Assembly (NCBI GenBank): GCA_017993835.1 | Contig: JAGOLX010000008.1 | Coordinates: 1-48,239 of the forward strand | Length of the DNA: 48,239 nucleotides | Reading direction: 5' to 3' | Source of the DNA: Phycisphaerae bacterium | GTDB taxonomy: Bacteria > Planctomycetota > Phycisphaerae > Sedimentisphaerales > Anaerobacaceae | Shown here: in pieces, positions 16,191 to 25,224 of the stretch | Position numbering within the stretch: position 1 is the first letter of the stretch | Layout: each line of letters opens with the position of its first letter | The notes under the pieces: model-generated | Database searches by the model: none | Seen by the model: the letters and a program-made list of their open reading frames with translations, nothing else | Told to the model about the DNA's origin: nothing | Position numbers and translations under genes: made by a program

Positions 16191-17945
16191 CTACTTGCTG
16201 GAGTAGGACGCGCTGGCTTCGGCAGTCCCGCCGTAGGCGCCCAGGTTGATCCGCCCGCCGTTGGGCTCGGGCTCGTCGCCAACGGGACTGTTCGGATCGC
16301 CTGCGTCGATGCAAGGACTTGGGACGTCGTCCAGGACCCAGTTTCCGCTCACCGGGTCCCAGCGTCCGGCCTGGGACTTCAGATGATAGTCGCCCGCGAC
16401 AAAGAAGTCATCATTGGGATCGTCCGGCGTGCCGTTCGGGTCCCAGCAGCCCGCGTCGGCAAACCAGGGACCGACGTCGATGTTCCCTTCGCCTTCCCAG
16501 CCGCCGAAGACATCGCTGAACGTGATGTCCGTGTTCACGTAGCGGACGGGATTGCCGCCTTGGGCAGTTCCAATCTCATTGCCGCCGTCCCAGAGGATGC
16601 AGTTGATCATCACGACAGGCTTCTCGGGCAAGCCGTGGCAGGAGTACCTCGCCACGGCGTTGCCGTTCTCTGCACGGTTGGCGACGAAGGTGCAGTTGAC
16701 GAACTCGGGGCCGGCACACTCCGAGTCGGCCGCGCCGCCGCGCTGGGCCCGGTTGCCTGCAAAGACGCAGTTCCTGACGGTCGAGTACTGCAGACCGTAG
16801 AGAGCCCCGCCCTGATCGGCGACGTTACCGATGAACACACAATCCTGGAGAATGGTCCCATCGCGGCTGTACTCGCCGTAAATCGCGCCGCCGCTGATGG
16901 CTGAGTTCCCCTCGAACTGGCAATTCGAAACGAACACCTCGGCATCGTCGAAACAGCCGATCGCACCGCCGTACCCTCCGCGTTCCGTGGATAGCAGAAA
17001 CGAGGAGTTTCCTTTGAAGGTGCAGTTGATTGCCGCCAGCGAGCCGCCCATGACGTGCAGCGATCCCTGGTTCTGGGCGGCATTCCGCTCGAACGTGCAG
17101 CCGGTCATGGTGATATCGGCACTTTCGCCTGCCAGGGCGCCACCCACGCCGGCCTCGTTGCCGATGAACACACAATCGGTCAGCACAACGGTCGTGCCGT
17201 CATCAGCGCAGACGGCGCCGCCGAATTGCGACGCCCAGTTGGCGATGAACTTGCAGCGTGTCAAGACCAGCTCTCCCCCCCGGCTATAGATCGCTCCGCC
17301 GAAACTGGCTGTATTCCAGGAGAAGACGCAGTCGGTTATCGTAAGGTTGCCGTTCCAATTCTCTACGGCGCCGGTGGTCGCCCCTGTTACAGTAACTCCC
17401 TCCAGAATGGGGAGCCCGTTGGTACCATAGCACCGGACGACACAATGGCGGTTCTCGCTTCGGGTGGGTTCATTGGGAAGATCGTGCGCGTGTTGGACCT
17501 CGACGTCATCGCCGTTCAGGTCGCCGCTTAGGATGGTTCGATAGACCTCAGAGTCGCGTTCGTTGGGATCGGGCGCGCCGACTCCGGCGTAACCGCCTCT
17601 GACTAAGATTCCATCCACGAGAGCGAAGACCGCGTTTTGTTCCGGAGACACGCGAAGCGTGTCCCCACCCAAGGCAGACTGGTTCGGCCGATACGTGCCC
17701 TGGGCGATCCGAATCTCCACGTCGGTCGCTTCCCCACCCTGGTACCCTCCCCCTCTCGTAGGCAGGATGGACCCGGCGCTGCTCAGCGCGTCCTGCAAGT
17801 ACACGAAGGCGTTGGTCCAGGACGAGCCGTCGTTGGCTCCGGTTGCGTCATCGTCAACGTAAACGATCTTCTCCGCCGCTGGGGATGTCGCGAGAATGCA
17901 AGACAGCACTAGGAGACATCCTGTAGTAAGCTGTAACCGGTTCAT
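16191..17945 (-). CDS. secreted right-handed beta-helix protein (paralog 2)
   Basis: A 584-residue exported protein: signal peptide (residues about 1-20, LLVLSCILATSPAAE), then KIVYVDDDATGANDGSSW and a beta-helix of Cys-containing rungs such as CxFxGNxAxxGGAIYG. Cys recurs about once per rung and may stack along the helix. One insertion (LSSAGSILPTRGGGYQGGEA) is absent from the two paralogs. The tail repeats the common PCIDAGDPNSPVGDEPEPNG and INLGAYGGTAEAS motifs. The ATG at 17945 is preceded by GGAGGT. It lies between paralogs 1 and 3 with gaps of 17 and 36 bases, so the three are probably one transcript. Function is likely structural, adhesive or glycan-binding at the surface; this is inference. 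Confidence 0.85.
   Translation of the reverse strand: MNRLQLTTGCLLVLSCILATSPAAEKIVYVDDDATGANDGSSWTNAFVYLQDALSSAGSILPTRGGGYQGGEATDVEIRIAQGTYRPNQSALGGDTLRVSPEQNAVFALVDGILVRGGYAGVGAPDPNERDSEVYRTILSGDLNGDDVEVQHAHDLPNEPTRSENRHCVVRCYGTNGLPILEGVTVTGATTGAVENWNGNLTITDCVFSWNTASFGGAIYSRGGELVLTRCKFIANWASQFGGAVCADDGTTVVLTDCVFIGNEAGVGGALAGESADITMTGCTFERNAAQNQGSLHVMGGSLAAINCTFKGNSSFLLSTERGGYGGAIGCFDDAEVFVSNCQFEGNSAISGGAIYGEYSRDGTILQDCVFIGNVADQGGALYGLQYSTVRNCVFAGNRAQRGGAADSECAGPEFVNCTFVANRAENGNAVARYSCHGLPEKPVVMINCILWDGGNEIGTAQGGNPVRYVNTDITFSDVFGGWEGEGNIDVGPWFADAGCWDPNGTPDDPNDDFFVAGDYHLKSQAGRWDPVSGNWVLDDVPSPCIDAGDPNSPVGDEPEPNGGRINLGAYGGTAEASASYSSK
16244..16274 (-). repeat. 31-bp identical block, copy 2 of 3
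   Basis: Same 31 bases as at 14406-14436, in the 3' part of beta-helix paralog 2. Confidence 0.8.
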
Positions 17946-17981
17946 TTCAGTTACCTCCAATAAAAGTCCTCTTTGGCCCAC

Positions 17982-19748
17982 TCAGAACGTTTTGCTCGCC
18001 TCGGCGGTGCCGCCGTAGACACCCAGGTTGATCCGCCCGCCGTTGGGCTCGGGCTCGTCGCCGACGGGACTGTTCGGATCACCCGCGTCGATGCACGGAC
18101 TTGTGACCTCGTCCAGGACCCAGCCCTCGCTGGTGGAGTCCCATCGCCCGGCCTGGGACTTCAGATGATAGTGGCCCTCGACCCAGACCGCACCGCCGTA
18201 GCTCGCCGACACGACCGTGCTTAAGGCGCCGGCATTCGCCCAGTGCCCCGGCTCGGCAAAGCATGGATCGGCGTCGATATTGCCGTCGCCAGTCCAGCCG
18301 CCCTGCACGTCGCTGTGCGTGATGGTCAGTTCCACCCCTGCCATCACGTCCCTTGGGCCTCCTCGCGTGGGCGGAAATGACGCTGTGATTGAATCCTCGC
18401 CGTCCCACACGATGCAGTTTTCCATTGTGACCCGGCACACAATCTGCGTCGAGGCCCACCACGTGAGAGTCCCGCCCGTGTTGCCCGCAAACGTGCAGCC
18501 GCGGACTGTGAAATCCGCGAGGGAGCCCCAGAGGGCCCCGCCAGTGTTGGAGGCGTAGTTGCCTGCGAAGAGACAGTGCGTCATGACCGTGCCGGTCGTC
18601 GGAGATTCCGCATGGAGGGAGGAGAACCCGTGGACGTAGACGGCTCCACCCCATGTGGCTCGATTGCCGCTGAATGCACAGGCATCCAGAAACAGAGGAA
18701 CGCCTCCATTCGCGACCGCGCCGCCGTAGTCGGCCAACCGGTTGTTCCGGAAGGCGCAGCGGGTCATTGACGCACTCCCCTGACCGGTCAGATCGACCGC
18801 CCCGCCTTGCCTGTCTGCCATATTGGTTTCGAACCAGCAGTCGGTCAGGGTCAATGCGCCTTCCTCATGGCGGATTGCCCCGCCCTGCCCGGCGGCATTC
18901 TGTGCGAACGTGCAGCCCGTCAGGACCATGTCGCTGTTCACGGCGTGGATCGCGCCGCCCAGGGTGGGGGTCCAGTTGCCGGCAAAGCGACAGTCGGACA
19001 GCGTCAAGACGGCGTCCGAGACGTAGACCGCGCCGCCCGAGATCGCAGAGGCGTTGTTCTCAAAGACGCAGGTCGAGAGGATCAGTTCACCTCCGAGGCA
19101 GAGGATCGCCGGCCCACTCGTCTCCTGGCTCGTGTTCCGCCGGAAGGTGCAGTTGCCGACACTCAGACTGCCGCCCACGTTGTAAAGGGCGCTCTGGGTG
19201 GCCGACTCGATCACGAAGCCGTCGAGCTGAGGCACTGCGACAGTGTCGCCGCCGCGGATCGCGTAGCTGCTCCAGATCACATAGCCGCGGTTGTCGGCGT
19301 GCAAGGACTCGTACAGGGGATGACCCAGACCCCAGCCGACGACATCGTTGCCGCACAGATCTCCGCTGAGGATCGTCTCATACCGCTCGACATCGCGGGC
19401 ATTGGGGTCGTCGGTACCGAAGCCTGCGAAGCCGCCTCGGATCGCCACCCCCTTTGCGATCTCGAACGACTTGACCGACGGACTGACTGGGCTCGATCCT
19501 CTTACCGCTGTCGTCGGACTATGCAGGTCCGGCCGGTACACCCCCTGGGCGACGCAGATCTCGTCCCCCGACTCGGCGGCATTCAGCGCCTTCTGGAGTT
19601 GCGTGTACGCATCGGTCCAGGAGGAGCCGTCGGCCACCCCGACGGCGTCATCATCGACATAGATGGTCTTTGCCGATGTGGTGGCGGGCAGAGCCGCAAG
19701 GAGCATGCAGAGGGTCGCCCCGATGATGATCCTTCCATGCGCTTCCAT
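17982..19748 (-). CDS. secreted right-handed beta-helix protein (paralog 3, first of the operon)
   Basis: A 588-residue exported protein with signal peptide MEAHGRIIIGATLCMLLAAL and cleavage near TTSA. KTIYVDDDAVGVADGSSW and a beta-helix follow. It is closest to paralog 1: both share the order of rungs, the phrase LSGDL.NNDV/CGNDVVGW..GHPLY.SLH.DNR, and the tail GVYGGTAEASKTF. The ATG at 19748 has AAAGGAG. This is the 5' gene of the tandem set, and its upstream 335-base gap should hold the promoter. No enzyme signature is visible. Tandem expansion with retention of an almost identical tail suggests the tail has a common role, for example in secretion or anchoring. Confidence 0.85.
   Translation of the reverse strand: MEAHGRIIIGATLCMLLAALPATTSAKTIYVDDDAVGVADGSSWTDAYTQLQKALNAAESGDEICVAQGVYRPDLHSPTTAVRGSSPVSPSVKSFEIAKGVAIRGGFAGFGTDDPNARDVERYETILSGDLCGNDVVGWGLGHPLYESLHADNRGYVIWSSYAIRGGDTVAVPQLDGFVIESATQSALYNVGGSLSVGNCTFRRNTSQETSGPAILCLGGELILSTCVFENNASAISGGAVYVSDAVLTLSDCRFAGNWTPTLGGAIHAVNSDMVLTGCTFAQNAAGQGGAIRHEEGALTLTDCWFETNMADRQGGAVDLTGQGSASMTRCAFRNNRLADYGGAVANGGVPLFLDACAFSGNRATWGGAVYVHGFSSLHAESPTTGTVMTHCLFAGNYASNTGGALWGSLADFTVRGCTFAGNTGGTLTWWASTQIVCRVTMENCIVWDGEDSITASFPPTRGGPRDVMAGVELTITHSDVQGGWTGDGNIDADPCFAEPGHWANAGALSTVVSASYGGAVWVEGHYHLKSQAGRWDSTSEGWVLDEVTSPCIDAGDPNSPVGDEPEPNGGRINLGVYGGTAEASKTF
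18026..18056 (-). repeat. 31-bp identical block, copy 3 of 3
   Basis: Same 31 bases as at 14406-14436 and 16244-16274, in the 3' part of beta-helix paralog 3. Confidence 0.8.
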
Positions 19749-20083
19749 TTTCCGCTCCTTTCACAATAACCGTTGTGATATGAATCCGGCGTGGAACGGG
19801 CACGTGCCCGCACCGACTTCGCGCAGAGTCTCTCCGCTGGCGGCGTCGTGGAACGGCAACAGGACTTCAGCGAGGGGCGATCCCGGACTCCGTACCCTCG
19901 TCGATCACCACGCCGGAAGCGCAGCGTTACCCGGATGTACAGAATATGTCCCTGATCGCGAAGGTGAGCGGGTATGATAGATGAGTGCGATATATGACGA
20001 AGACACAAGTTATGATAACAGAGCTTGCCCGCCTTCGTATTTCATTATCTCCACTCTATCAAGTAGAGAATCGGCCTGTCAAG
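19749..20083. promoter_or_regulatory. gene-free region upstream of the beta-helix operon
   Basis: 335 bases without a gene. On the minus strand TTGACA at about 20074-20079 is followed after 18 bases by TAGAGT, a possible promoter. It lies just behind the MFS stop codon, which would give a leader of about 300 bases. The stretch near 19965-20070 is more AT-rich than the rest. Nothing else is recognisable. Confidence 0.35.
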
Positions 20084-21385
20084 TTAATTCCCCCTGGAAT
20101 CGACTTTTTTTTGACAGGATTCCCCGTCGTCCAGAACCGGCGTCGGCTCTCCCTTACGTGCTCTCGCTCGCATGTCGGCGTGAATGGCCACCTCGCCGAT
20201 CATGCCCAGACCGACGACGCCTACGGCGAACCAGTACGGCCAGTACAGGCCGACGTGCTCGCACAGGTACCCGCCTGCGGCGGACCCGATTGTCAGACCC
20301 AGGGAGATGACAATCTCGTGGATCGCCATCCGGGTCGACCGTTGGCGGCTCGCTGCGGCTCCGTAGTACAGGTGGGAGCCGTACGCAAAGCCGTATGCGA
20401 CGCCGAGGATGACCGAAGAGAGGAAGAGGACGCCCAAGGTCCTGCCGTAGAGGGTCATCCCCAGCACGAGCAACAGCACCGCCTGGGCCACGACCAACAG
20501 GCCGGGCTTGAAATGCCATCGGGCCCACCTTCCGGCCACCATAAGCGCCGCGAAGTTGCACAGAGCGTAGATCGTCAGATACAGGCCGAACTGCGATTCC
20601 GCGTACCCCAGGCTCGTGAAGACCAGAGCGAACTGCGAGCGGATCACCGCGTAACACACGCATGCGCTGAACAGGGCGATTCGCGAAATCCACCGACAGT
20701 CGGCGAGAAGCCGCAGATCAAGGGAAGGGTCGCCGGCGCTCGCTGGTTGCGACGGCTCGACCGCTTTGCGACTCGAACCGTCCTTTGCGAAGCTCAAGAG
20801 CACGAGCGAAAGTGCCACGCACACGATCGCGCCGGCCAACGGCAGGACCGGGTTGATTTCGACGAGCCAGCCGCCGAGCAGTGGGCCGAGAGTCGCGCCG
20901 CCGGACCAAGCGCCGTTGTATCGGCCGAACCGGCGGTTCAAGCGAACGCCCTCGTAGTCGGAGGACACCCAGCTCATCAGGAACGGCCAGTAGAGCGCCA
21001 TCGTCGCCCCGCCGATCCCGCCCGCGGCGATCAGGACCCAGACCCACAGGGCGCCGTCGCACTCTTTGCGCGCCATGCCCGCCAGGACCGCGGACGTCAT
21101 CGTCACGGAGGCCAGGAGCGCCACCGTGCCCGCCGCAAGGGTCGTCCGTTTGACGCGAAAACTCCCCAACTGCGATCCGGTGACCAGCAGAGCGATCATG
21201 TACGCGAGGTTGTTGATCGCGGGCGCGTAACCTACCTCCGCGCTCGTTCCGCGGATCGTGGTGAGAATGAAGGGCATGGCCGCCCACGCCATGCTCAGAT
21301 ACATGGCCATCATGAAGGCGGCACCGTAGAGCGGCCACGCACTACTGCGCCCGCTCGGCGGCAATCCCTTGCGTTCTTCCGACAT
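20084..21385 (-). CDS. major facilitator superfamily transporter
   Basis: A 433-residue membrane protein with about twelve hydrophobic segments in two halves and a cytoplasmic loop containing the residue-rich stretch AKDGSSRKAVEPSQ between helices 6 and 7. The sequence YEGVRLNRRFGRYNGAWSGGATLGPLLGG resembles MFS_1 permeases of the sugar/drug type. Substrate cannot be deduced. The open frame extends 35 codons further, but MSEERKGLPP at 21385 has GGAG eleven bases upstream. It is flanked by the VWA gene behind and the beta-helix operon ahead, all on the same strand, but the gaps (154 and 335 bases) suggest its own unit. The end of the protein is Lys/Arg-rich and cytoplasmic. Confidence 0.85.
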   Translation of the reverse strand: MSEERKGLPPSGRSSAWPLYGAAFMMAMYLSMAWAAMPFILTTIRGTSAEVGYAPAINNLAYMIALLVTGSQLGSFRVKRTTLAAGTVALLASVTMTSAVLAGMARKECDGALWVWVLIAAGGIGGATMALYWPFLMSWVSSDYEGVRLNRRFGRYNGAWSGGATLGPLLGGWLVEINPVLPLAGAIVCVALSLVLLSFAKDGSSRKAVEPSQPASAGDPSLDLRLLADCRWISRIALFSACVCYAVIRSQFALVFTSLGYAESQFGLYLTIYALCNFAALMVAGRWARWHFKPGLLVVAQAVLLLVLGMTLYGRTLGVLFLSSVILGVAYGFAYGSHLYYGAAASRQRSTRMAIHEIVISLGLTIGSAAGGYLCEHVGLYWPYWFAVGVVGLGMIGEVAIHADMRARARKGEPTPVLDDGESCQKKVDSRGN

Positions 21386-21460
21386 TCGGATTCTGCTCCA
21401 AATGCCATGATTGTAGCAATCCGTCGGCGACACGCCAGTGGGTGCTGCGAGAATCAGTGA

Positions 21461-21493
21461 GCCGTGAGTCCCCCCCCGCAGAGGACCCACGGC
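21461..21493 (-). terminator. strong hairpin downstream of the VWA gene
   Basis: GCCGTG (21461-21466) and GTCC (21468-21471) pair with GGAC (21483-21486) and CACGGC (21488-21493), with a single mismatch. The hairpin sits in the 154-base gap after the VWA stop codon. No T-run follows, so it may mark an mRNA 3' end rather than an intrinsic terminator. Confidence 0.45.
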
Positions 21494-21539
21494 TGGCCGG
21501 ACCTGATTGAGGACCGTGCTGGGTGCGCGGGTCGCGCGA

Positions 21540-22754
21540 CTACTTCTGCTCCGGTGCGCCCTCGGCGGGCTTTGCCGGCTCGTCGGCCTGTTTGAAGCCG
21601 TAGTTCTTCCTGGCGGCCTGCTCGCGGACTGCCTGCTGGATCGCGGTGCCGAGTGTGTCTTCCTGTTGCGGGCGGTTCTTCATCTGCTCGGCGATATACT
21701 GATTCCTCTGCTCGTTGAGCTTCTGGATCTTCGCCTGGATCCCGGCCCGCTCTTCGGCCTTGCTCGCGATGTAGGCGTTCTTCTGGTCAACGGTCATCCC
21801 CCTCATGTTCTCTGGCAGGTCTCCCGTGCGGACCTTGCTCAGATCCACCTGATTGGCCCGGACGGCATCGACCAGGTCCCACAGGCTGTTCTGATAGTAC
21901 GCCGACGACTTGGTCAGAGCCCTCTGGACCTGGGCCTGCGGTGAGGACTTCGCGGCGTTCGTGTCCTGGGCCGCTTGACGCTGCTGGGCGACTTGGCCCT
22001 GGGCGCCAAAAGGGATGTACGTCCGGTTCAGGACCGTGCTCAGCTCCGTGATCTCGCGGTCCTGAGGAGCGGGGATATGGACAACCTGCCGGTTGTGGTT
22101 GATATTGAGATAGCGCCCGTCGGCGAGGATGGCGCCATCCTTCCACTTGCTGTCGATGCCCTCCTGCTCGCTGCCACAGTGGATCGTGTTGACGACGATC
22201 CCCTTGGCAATCGCGGCCTTGCAGGCGTCGCGGTAATCCACCGAACCCTGGGTGAACGGCTCATTGCCTGCGATGAAGACCACCTTCAGGTCGTCGGATG
22301 AGCCGGTCCAGGCAAGCTTCTCCACCGCCTCGCGGATCACCCAGCCGCAATACTCCTCGCCGCCATTGGTCTTGAGGGCAAACAGTTCCTCCGAGACCTT
22401 GTCGAGATCGGCGGTGAACGGGACGATCTGCCGAATCCAGCCGGCCTCCTGTGACAACCCGTTGTTGCCATATTCATAGAGAGCGACCTGGATCTCCGGC
22501 TGCTGTCCCGCTCGCTCGGCGCGGATGAACTCATTGACGATCGACCACAGTTCCGTCCTCGCCTGGTCGATCAGGCCGGACATGCTCCCGCTCGTGTCCA
22601 GCAGGATTGCCATCTGAACCAGCGGCTTGGGCCGAACCGGCGGGACCTCCACGACCGGTTGCACGACAGCGTTCTCCGCCGCCAGGCAAATCGTTGCACA
22701 AAGAGCCGCAAGAACAGTCCCAGTCAGACACCCCATTACGTTTCTCGTTCTCAT
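21540..22754 (-). CDS. exported von Willebrand factor A domain protein
   Basis: A 404-residue protein with a signal peptide (residues 1-26) and a VWA domain whose MIDAS motif is LLDTSGSMSG (Asp53-x-Ser-x-Ser). The later conserved Asp/Thr positions lie in the region around KVVFIAGNEPFTQG. After the VWA domain, residues about 300-400 are Gln/Lys/Glu-rich and predict a coiled coil (AGIQAKIQKLNEQRNQYIAE), ending in an acidic, Ala/Pro-rich tail. VWA domains bind metal and mediate protein contact; the partner here may be the VIT/VWA protein encoded 31 bases upstream on the same transcript. The ATG at 22754 has AAGGAG. The specific role is unknown. Confidence 0.85.
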   Translation of the reverse strand: MRTRNVMGCLTGTVLAALCATICLAAENAVVQPVVEVPPVRPKPLVQMAILLDTSGSMSGLIDQARTELWSIVNEFIRAERAGQQPEIQVALYEYGNNGLSQEAGWIRQIVPFTADLDKVSEELFALKTNGGEEYCGWVIREAVEKLAWTGSSDDLKVVFIAGNEPFTQGSVDYRDACKAAIAKGIVVNTIHCGSEQEGIDSKWKDGAILADGRYLNINHNRQVVHIPAPQDREITELSTVLNRTYIPFGAQGQVAQQRQAAQDTNAAKSSPQAQVQRALTKSSAYYQNSLWDLVDAVRANQVDLSKVRTGDLPENMRGMTVDQKNAYIASKAEERAGIQAKIQKLNEQRNQYIAEQMKNRPQQEDTLGTAIQQAVREQAARKNYGFKQADEPAKPAEGAPEQK

Positions 22755-22785
22755 GTCATGCTCCTTTTCCGGACGAATGCTGTTG

Positions 22786-25053
22786 TCAGTTAACGTTGGG
22801 TGATTTGATGAGCACGGGTTCGCCATCGACCATGAGCAGGATGTCGCCCGTCAGGGCAATACTGCCCTGGCGGTTCTGCCTCGCAAGGCGGCGGGCCAGA
22901 TCGAAGTACTCTGTCGACCCGAACTTGATGACTCTGGCCGGCGTGACCTGATCCTTGCGGCTCACGAGCCTGCTGTCCACCCATTGCGATCCGCGGTTGT
23001 AGTAGGCTTGGTCGTTGACCTGCTGGACGGTACTGATGGATACCTGATCGAGCTTCTCGTTGTAGTAGTAGTTCCGAAGGTTCAGTTCGCTCTGGCCCTT
23101 CTGGCGGATGCTGTTGAGGCTCTGATTGACGCCGCCGATGCCGGAGCGGACCTCGATGGCCCGGCTGGACAGGACATCGGCCGCCTCCCGACGGACACTC
23201 GTGGGATTGGCGAGGTCTGTCCCCTCGCGGGCGAGAAACGCCGTGTACTCCGTCAGAATGCCGAATTCGGTGGACAGGCGGACGATCTCATCAACGAGTT
23301 CCTTGATCTTGGGGTCCTGCGCCGCTGTGGAGGGGTCGGCCCCTGCCTGGCGGACCGCGTCGATCAGCTCGGCGATCTTGCGGCTGGCCCACAGACGCGG
23401 CACGAACCCGTTTTTCTCGCTGGCTTTCGCAAAATCGAGGTTCGACCTGAATGTCCGATGCTTCCCGAAGTAGTTGCCCGTCACCTCGAAGACAAGCGGA
23501 TCGCTCCCGACGTACTGGCCCAGCAGGATGAGCCGGTCCCCCTCGAAGAGGTCGGGCAGCCTCTCGGGCAGGATGTCCCGTGTCCGACCCACGGCGACGT
23601 CGCCATGCGAATCCGTGATCCGCAGCTCCGGCTCGGCCAGGATCGGCCCGGTCAGTTGGTTGAACACCGCGCCGACCTTCGCTTCCACGTCCTCCTTGGG
23701 CAGAACGAACTCCGCGCGTCCTCGGGATTGGTCGGCGATCTTCTCCAGCAGGGGTGCATTGACGTCGAAACCCACGCCGAAGGTGAAGACCCGCCGCCGG
23801 TGTGGGTTTGACTTGGCGGCCAGATCGCGGATAGCCGCCTCCGAGGTCTGGCCCACCGTGGGCAGGCCATCAGTGAGAAACAGCACGATGGGCAGCATCC
23901 CTTCCGTCGGCTCCTGCTGCAACGCAGCGTGCAGGGCATCGTAGAGATTCGTGCCGCCGGTGGCGGTGATGCCCTCGACGTACTTGCGTGCAGCCTCTTC
24001 CGTAGCCTGGCCCTTGATGACCGGCTTCGGCGAGAACCACTGGACGCTGTTGCTGTACAACAGGATGTTGAAGGCTTCGCCCGGGCGCAGACCTGCGATG
24101 ACCTGCATCGCGGCCTCCTTGACTTGCTTGATCTTCTCGTTTCTCATGCTGCCCGAGCGGTCGATCACGAGCGTCACCTCCCGCTTGATCGCCTGCACGT
24201 TGGGGTCCTGCGCGGCCTTGGCGGGCAGGCCAGCCAGCAGGAGGAAGTACCCGCCGCCGACCTTCTCGTCCGGGTAGGCGAAGATCGACGCGGTCACGCC
24301 ATCTTCCTGGAGCAGATAGGATAGGCGGAACGGCCCAGGCTCCCGGCTTGCGCCCGCTGCGATCTTCAGCGAGACCTCTCGCTCGCCGATCCGCTCCATC
24401 TCGAGCTTGTGACTGGCGGAGTAGACCGTGGAGATCGGACGCTCGGCCCGGATCCTGGCGGTGACATTCCACGGCACCGCGTACTGCAGCGACTCCGTGC
24501 GAGGCAGGACGTAGTCCACGCGGGAGCCGTCCACGTCGAGCAGGTGTTCATAGGTCAAGCGGACCTTCTGCTTGCCGCGGGCCTCGATGGGGAAGACGCT
24601 GGACCGGATGAGGTTGTATCCGATGAACTCGACGAGGGCGGGGTCGCGAATCCGCGAAACCAGACTCTCGTAGATCCGTCGGGCTTCGTCCTTGGGCAGG
24701 ACCTGGGCGGTCACCTGCCCGCCCGGGCCATCATAGGCGAAGCCTCGCACCACGGCGCCGTCGGGCACCGGGAAGATCAACTCCGCCTCCTGCCGCTGGG
24801 AGGTGGGGTTCTCCAGGTGCAGCTCGACCGTGGTCGTCGCGGTCATCTCGACGATGTCGATCCGGACGCCGACCTCGGTGATCTGGACGTTGTTGCGCCG
24901 ATCGGGAGCGAAGCCCCACGGACGGCTCTGCGGCACGAGGACGTTCGTCGCAGGCGGACGGATGACAACGTGCTCGATCTGGGCCAGGGAAGAGCATGGC
25001 AATGCGAGGAGAAGCAGCGCCATAACGACTTGGGCAAATCCGGACCTGTGCAT
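22786..25053 (-). CDS. exported VIT domain / von Willebrand factor A domain protein
   Basis: A 755-residue exported protein similar in design to eukaryotic inter-alpha-trypsin inhibitor heavy chains and to marine proteobacterial VIT/VWA proteins. It has a signal peptide (1-24). A VIT domain from about 55 to 180 carries the pattern NPTSQRQEAELIFPVPDGA and VTAQVLPKDEARRIYE. A VWA domain from about 292 to 470 has MIDAS motif DRSGS (Asp298-Ser302). The C-terminal 280 residues are mixed alpha/beta with no known domain. No C-terminal sorting signal is obvious. The ATG at 25053 is preceded by GGAGG. The gene starts a two-gene unit with the smaller VWA protein. Its promoter region carries four TGTAAA boxes and a poor -35, suggesting activator control. 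Confidence 0.9.
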   Translation of the reverse strand: MHRSGFAQVVMALLLLALPCSSLAQIEHVVIRPPATNVLVPQSRPWGFAPDRRNNVQITEVGVRIDIVEMTATTTVELHLENPTSQRQEAELIFPVPDGAVVRGFAYDGPGGQVTAQVLPKDEARRIYESLVSRIRDPALVEFIGYNLIRSSVFPIEARGKQKVRLTYEHLLDVDGSRVDYVLPRTESLQYAVPWNVTARIRAERPISTVYSASHKLEMERIGEREVSLKIAAGASREPGPFRLSYLLQEDGVTASIFAYPDEKVGGGYFLLLAGLPAKAAQDPNVQAIKREVTLVIDRSGSMRNEKIKQVKEAAMQVIAGLRPGEAFNILLYSNSVQWFSPKPVIKGQATEEAARKYVEGITATGGTNLYDALHAALQQEPTEGMLPIVLFLTDGLPTVGQTSEAAIRDLAAKSNPHRRRVFTFGVGFDVNAPLLEKIADQSRGRAEFVLPKEDVEAKVGAVFNQLTGPILAEPELRITDSHGDVAVGRTRDILPERLPDLFEGDRLILLGQYVGSDPLVFEVTGNYFGKHRTFRSNLDFAKASEKNGFVPRLWASRKIAELIDAVRQAGADPSTAAQDPKIKELVDEIVRLSTEFGILTEYTAFLAREGTDLANPTSVRREAADVLSSRAIEVRSGIGGVNQSLNSIRQKGQSELNLRNYYYNEKLDQVSISTVQQVNDQAYYNRGSQWVDSRLVSRKDQVTPARVIKFGSTEYFDLARRLARQNRQGSIALTGDILLMVDGEPVLIKSPNVN

Positions 25054-25103
25054 CTTCGTGCCTCCATCAATGCGGGATACGGTTGCGTTCAGTTGCCACA
25101 CTA

Positions 25104-25195
25104 ACTATAACGCACGAGGAGGGTCCGGATGTGTAAAGAGCGTGTAAAAAGACCTGCATCAGCCAGATAGGTGGCCGGTGTAAAAACCCTGTAAA
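25104..25195 (-). promoter_or_regulatory. promoter with two pairs of TGTAAA boxes upstream of the VIT/VWA operon
   Basis: On the minus strand TATAGT (25104-25109) is a good -10, but no -35 hexamer resembles TTGACA at 16-18 bases. Four copies of GTGTAAA or CTGTAAA start at 25131, 25142, 25178 and 25189 (plus-strand coordinates), as two pairs with an 11-base step and 36 bases between the inner copies. The first box lies just upstream of the -35 position, a place where activators bind. Confidence 0.5.
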
Positions 25196-25224
25196 ACAAG
25201 CAAGACCGGCGCGTCGTCCCCGGT

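Noticed and set aside
14995-16206. 403-codon plus-strand frame opposite beta-helix paralog 1
   Set aside because: It has Cys/Ala/Val/Gly-rich repetition that mirrors the beta-helix repeats and no initiation site.
14362-19748. Possible CRISPR-like repetition in the beta-helix genes
   Set aside because: The repeats are coding, irregular in spacing and degenerate; they are beta-helix rungs and not constant repeats with unique spacers.
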